Shown: positions 61,002 to 64,000 of the stretch, in pieces
How the letters are laid out: each line of letters opens with the position of its first letter
Numbering within the stretch: the first letter of the stretch is position 1
Assembly (NCBI GenBank): GCA_914767715.1
Contig: OU612075.1
Span: 7,006,001-7,070,000, forward strand
Direction of reading: 5' to 3'
From: Membranipora membranacea
Lineage: Eukaryota > Bryozoa > Gymnolaemata > Cheilostomatida > Membraniporidae
Length of the DNA stretch: 64,000 nt
Notes under the pieces: generated by a model
The model's input: only the letters and a program-made list of their open reading frames with translations
Told to the model about the DNA's origin: nothing
The model's database searches: none
Position numbers and translations under genes: made by a program

Positions 61002-61103
61002 CCCCCCCCCCCCCCCCCCCGAGGATCCAACTTAGAATAGATAGGACCCCACTAGTCTCACTCAGGTCTTTATCAAAAGCCTATATATATATATATATAT
61101 ATA
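61002..61103 (+). repeat. simple repeats: poly-C and (AT)n
   Basis: Nineteen C bases at 61002-61020 and about eleven AT dinucleotides at 61082-61103. Confidence 0.9.
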
Positions 61104-61363
61104 GTAAAACCCAATCGAATCGGACATTTGTAATGATACTCAACACGATAAAAACTCATTTGAATGTCACATTACACAATTGAAAAGTGAATTTCATATC
61201 TGTTATCACATCCCCGAACCAACTACGTAAGTCTATCAAATTTACAGCTGAAGAATCTAACTTGGATTTTTACATCATAAAGCTCTGTCAGCCTGTTTCA
61301 ATACACTAAATTGGCAGCAGGTGTGCTCAACAAGTAGAGTAGATACAGGATTATGACCAAGTG

Positions 61364-61808
61364 GAGTTAAACCACTGCTGCCACACAGCCAAATGTGTGC
61401 TTATAGAATTCTGTATAGCTCAAAACTTATAAAATGAGGCAGCAATCTCAGCATTGTCACTTAATGAGCAAATAATTTGCACAAACTGATCGTCAAAATT
61501 AGGGTATGAAATTTATTATCTACCGACACGGGTGACGTAGTTACCGTCTTACTAGTGCAAACTGTACACGTCATAAGCTGGTGCGTAGATTTCATGCCCT
61601 GATTTTGAGAATCAGTTTGGGCAAATTATTTGCCCATTAGGTGACAATTATGAGATTTAAGTCTCAACTAATTATCTTAGAGCTATGTAGTCTGAGCCCC
61701 CCAGACTTTTGCCCCTCGCCCGACGGCTTCCCGGCGAGGGGGGTGAGGAGCTATGCAGAATTCAATGAGCACAAATTTGCATGAGTGGCAGCAGTAGTTT
61801 AAGTTGCC
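61364..61808. mobile_element. fold-back element with long arms and a GC-rich insert
   Basis: Left-arm blocks in order: GAGTTAAACCACTGCTGCCA, AGAATTCTGTATAGCTC, AATCTCAGCATTGTCAC, GAGCAAATAATTTGCACAAA, GGGTATGAAAT. Each recurs inverted, in mirror order, on the right (ATTTCATGCCC at about 61590 to GGCAGCAGTAGTTTAAG at about 61800). Between right-arm blocks, at about 61690-61745, sits an unpaired GC-rich segment (CCTCGCCCGACGGCTTCCCG), so something entered the right arm after the element formed. Confidence 0.8.
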
Positions 61809-62655
61809 GAACGAGGAAAAGTATTCCATTTGTCAAAAACCTAAAATCTCACCTTATTTAGCGAAAATTGTCGCTAGCAAGCATAAAGTTACCCTGGAAG
61901 TAGCCAAAGTAACCGCCAGCTTGTATTTTCTCATTTAGGGTACCATGTAGTAGGTAGTAGTAGATATGAAATTTGAAGCACAGATCAATTTCAATATCTC
62001 CGGAATAGAAGTTGTCTCTGTAATAATTGGTGTCTCTTTAGAATAAAAGTTTCGTCCAAGAGGAATATTTAACCACTTTTCCTGTTTTGTGCAAGAATTT
62101 GTGATTCATTTATTGCTGAAACCCACAGAATATATTGATGCCATCGATTATAAATCATCTTGGAAATCAAAAGCAGGCGTATTTATTTTAAGCTTTGACT
62201 AAGCAATTTGCATATATCGTCACAGAGTAAGAATGACAAATGATCAAATCTATTATACATCCTAACCACATTCATCACGGCCAATGCTGTCATAATGCAC
62301 ATACTTGAACGGCGATATCAAGGGTTAGGCAAATATGTTGGCAATCTGCCCAAAATGTTCAGGGATGATAATGACAGGAGTCAGCTTATCATAGCAGATA
62401 AATATGGGGTGGCACGGTCAGCCACCTTATAATTGTGAATGCACACAGGCTATACGTACAATACCATTATCAGCATGCGTGATTACTCAGTCGTAGATAA
62501 CTTGTGCAGTCTACACTGAGATACTTAGTAACATTTTTGTAGGACAGTGCATTGTATTGACTTCATAGTACTAGCTACAAAAAATTGTGGGATATCGAAT
62601 TGCAGCGCATCATTGTGTGCATCAGTTTATTTAAAAGCGCTTAAATTTAGTAATT

Positions 62656-63397
62656 ATGTCAGCTAGTGGTGTCAGAAGTTTAGCACGCCGGTTGTTTGCA
62701 CAGGGCCGCCAATCAGTGCAACAACAGAAGAGGAACAGCGCTGTCGTGTCAGCTACACAAAGTCGTGACGTCCGACAGCAAATAGAGAGATGGGATAGCA
62801 CTACTAATGTAGAGGCAGCGGTTACACCTCCGGGCACATGGTGAGTGAGCGTGGAACAATCTCTGCTGGGGTATTGACAAGTTGGGGCAAAGTATCTAGG
62901 TACTGTTGGTAAAGCTGCAATTTTTGATATAGGAGGATTGGCAAGTTTGCTACTGCAATATTCTCTGGATCTAGAGTCGGACATGCACGGAATCAGATTT
63001 TAATGCGGGCCATCACAGATCTAAAAGAAATTTGTTTGAATCAGCACCCTTAACTCATTTTTAAGGATGAGAAATGAAAGAACTTTGACATTCAACTGCT
63101 GCAATATTGATAATAAACCTCCCTGTCCTGCGGTTTAAGTAACTATAGAATCTGCCACAAATCGTTGCATAAAAATATCTCCCCCTCTCTCTGTAAGCAT
63201 TGAATATTTCCTATGACGCACATCTACGCAAATCTGTTTTGATGTCATAAGAAGCATTCTCATATTTACACGATCTCTTGTTTTTAGGTACGTTTACCCA
63301 GAATTCCATGAGCTTGATAAAACATCGGTGTTATCCAATAACTGGGTCGGAGTATGCGGAGCACATAACATTCCAAAGGAAGGACACTTTATAACAG
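62656..63397 (+). CDS. Rieske-type oxygenase, choline monooxygenase-like, N-terminal part (gene continues beyond window)
   Basis: Two exons are seen: 62656-62840 and 63288-63397, in phase 2 and ending in phase 1 with a GTAATG donor, giving about 98 residues. The first about 30 residues are rich in Arg and Gln with no acid (SARR-type leader: SGVRSLARRLFAQGRQSVQQ), as in mitochondrial presequences. Then come PPGTWYVYPEFHELDKTSVL and NWVGVCGAHNIPKEGHFIT, matching the segment just before the CxH Rieske cluster in ring-hydroxylating and choline monooxygenase alpha subunits (WY..PE.FELE...F...W..VGHA..IP..GDF.T). The Rieske cysteines and the iron site must lie past 64000 or in exons not identified here. 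Family is likely; substrate unknown. Confidence 0.7.
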
Positions 63398-63488
63398 GTA
63401 ATGCATACAACTAGGGCTGACTGTGGCAAATCTAACATATCTGGGACTAAGAAAGCACAGAAATAATAAAACTGGCATGCTATGCAGG

Positions 63489-63756
63489 GGGGTCAATCAA
63501 TTAAAAACAGCCAAAAATGCAGTCTGATCGTTGAGCAGCTGCTAGGTTCTCGCCTTAGAGTTATCATGTATAATTACTCTATGATTCTCGCTCAAAAATC
63601 GCTCACTCAATGATGGAACAGTCTGAGTGAGTGTTTTACTCCTTGGTTTTACTTTGTGGAACGAATTTGTCACATCGAAAGACCAAATTTTCGATAATTT
63701 TGTTGAAGTGATAGTTGGCTTTAAAAAGCATGGCTCATTCTAATTGAAAGACCCCC
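63489..63756 (+). mobile_element. MITE of the 'CTTTCAATTAGAAACAGCC' family, copy 3
   Basis: Begins GGTCAATCAATTAAAAACAG and ends TTCTAATTGAAAGACC, followed by a C-run. The interior contains GATCGTTGAG and the CGCTCACTCAATGA hairpin of the family but is about twice as long as copy 2. It lies in an intron of the Rieske-type gene. Confidence 0.8.
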
Positions 63757-64000
63757 CCCCCCCCCCAGAGTCACTTGGATGAGCAAGATACGCGACAAGC
63801 AAATCGATTGATGTTCTGTATTAGGTGTGCTAGCTGTGAAAAAGAGGGGCCGATTTGTAGGTTGAGTTGACTGACCTGCAGATAACCATAGGCTGATGTT
63901 TCGCAGCTTCAATTTAGATAAGAATCCCAGCTTCACCTGTTATCTCGATCGAATCACGAATTGTCCTTCAATCTCATCCTGGAGATCCTGCATCCAGATA

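Noticed and set aside
62631-62984. 117-codon minus-strand frame
   Set aside because: It is antisense to the first exon of the Rieske-type gene, which has a better start, leader and splice donor.

Overview
The window is nuclear DNA from an invertebrate animal. It has spliced genes with GT-AG introns of a few hundred bases, many with GTAAGT-like donors. It carries metazoan-only receptor types (a receptor tyrosine phosphatase and a Toll-like receptor), is AT-rich, and is heavily seeded with non-autonomous transposons. I cannot fix the phylum from sequence alone.

Six protein genes can be assembled by hand with consistent splice phases. (1) Minus strand, 1682-18073: a 28-exon receptor-type tyrosine phosphatase (about 1529 aa). 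It has a signal peptide, two PAN/apple-like domains, a beta-rich domain, fibronectin-III-like modules, an RRKR cleavage site, one membrane span and two phosphatase domains. (2) Plus strand, 32222-33774: a small Ly6/uPAR-type three-finger protein. (3) Plus strand, 38066-43801: a Toll-like receptor with a leucine-rich ectodomain, one membrane span and a divergent TIR domain. (4) Minus strand, 46342-49457: a prostaglandin reductase 3/ZADH2-like enzyme ending in the peroxisomal signal SKL. (5) Plus strand, 51769-59198: an 11-exon seven-helix receptor of the cAMP-receptor-like class. (6) Plus strand, from 62656 and running off the right edge: the start of a Rieske-type (choline monooxygenase-like) oxygenase with a mitochondrial-type leader.

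The rest is mostly repeats. 18-32 kb is a gene-poor repeat block: a 16-bp minisatellite, a decayed LINE broken by inverted duplications, a fold-back element of about 660 bp and a 142-bp satellite with eight copies. At least seven families of short inverted-repeat elements (MITE-like) sit in introns and spacers. One has clean TTAA target duplications (two copies), and another has a 7-bp duplication. Two tRNA-derived SINE families and a second LINE remnant are also present.

The most interesting biology is the pair of receptors with altered signalling sites. In the phosphatase, domain 1 keeps the cysteine and the WPD loop but has proline where the catalytic arginine should be, and domain 2 has leucine there. 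In the Toll-like receptor, the BB-loop proline is replaced by isoleucine and box 3 is not recognisable. These genes are not functionally linked by any visible operon-like layout; their grouping may be incidental.
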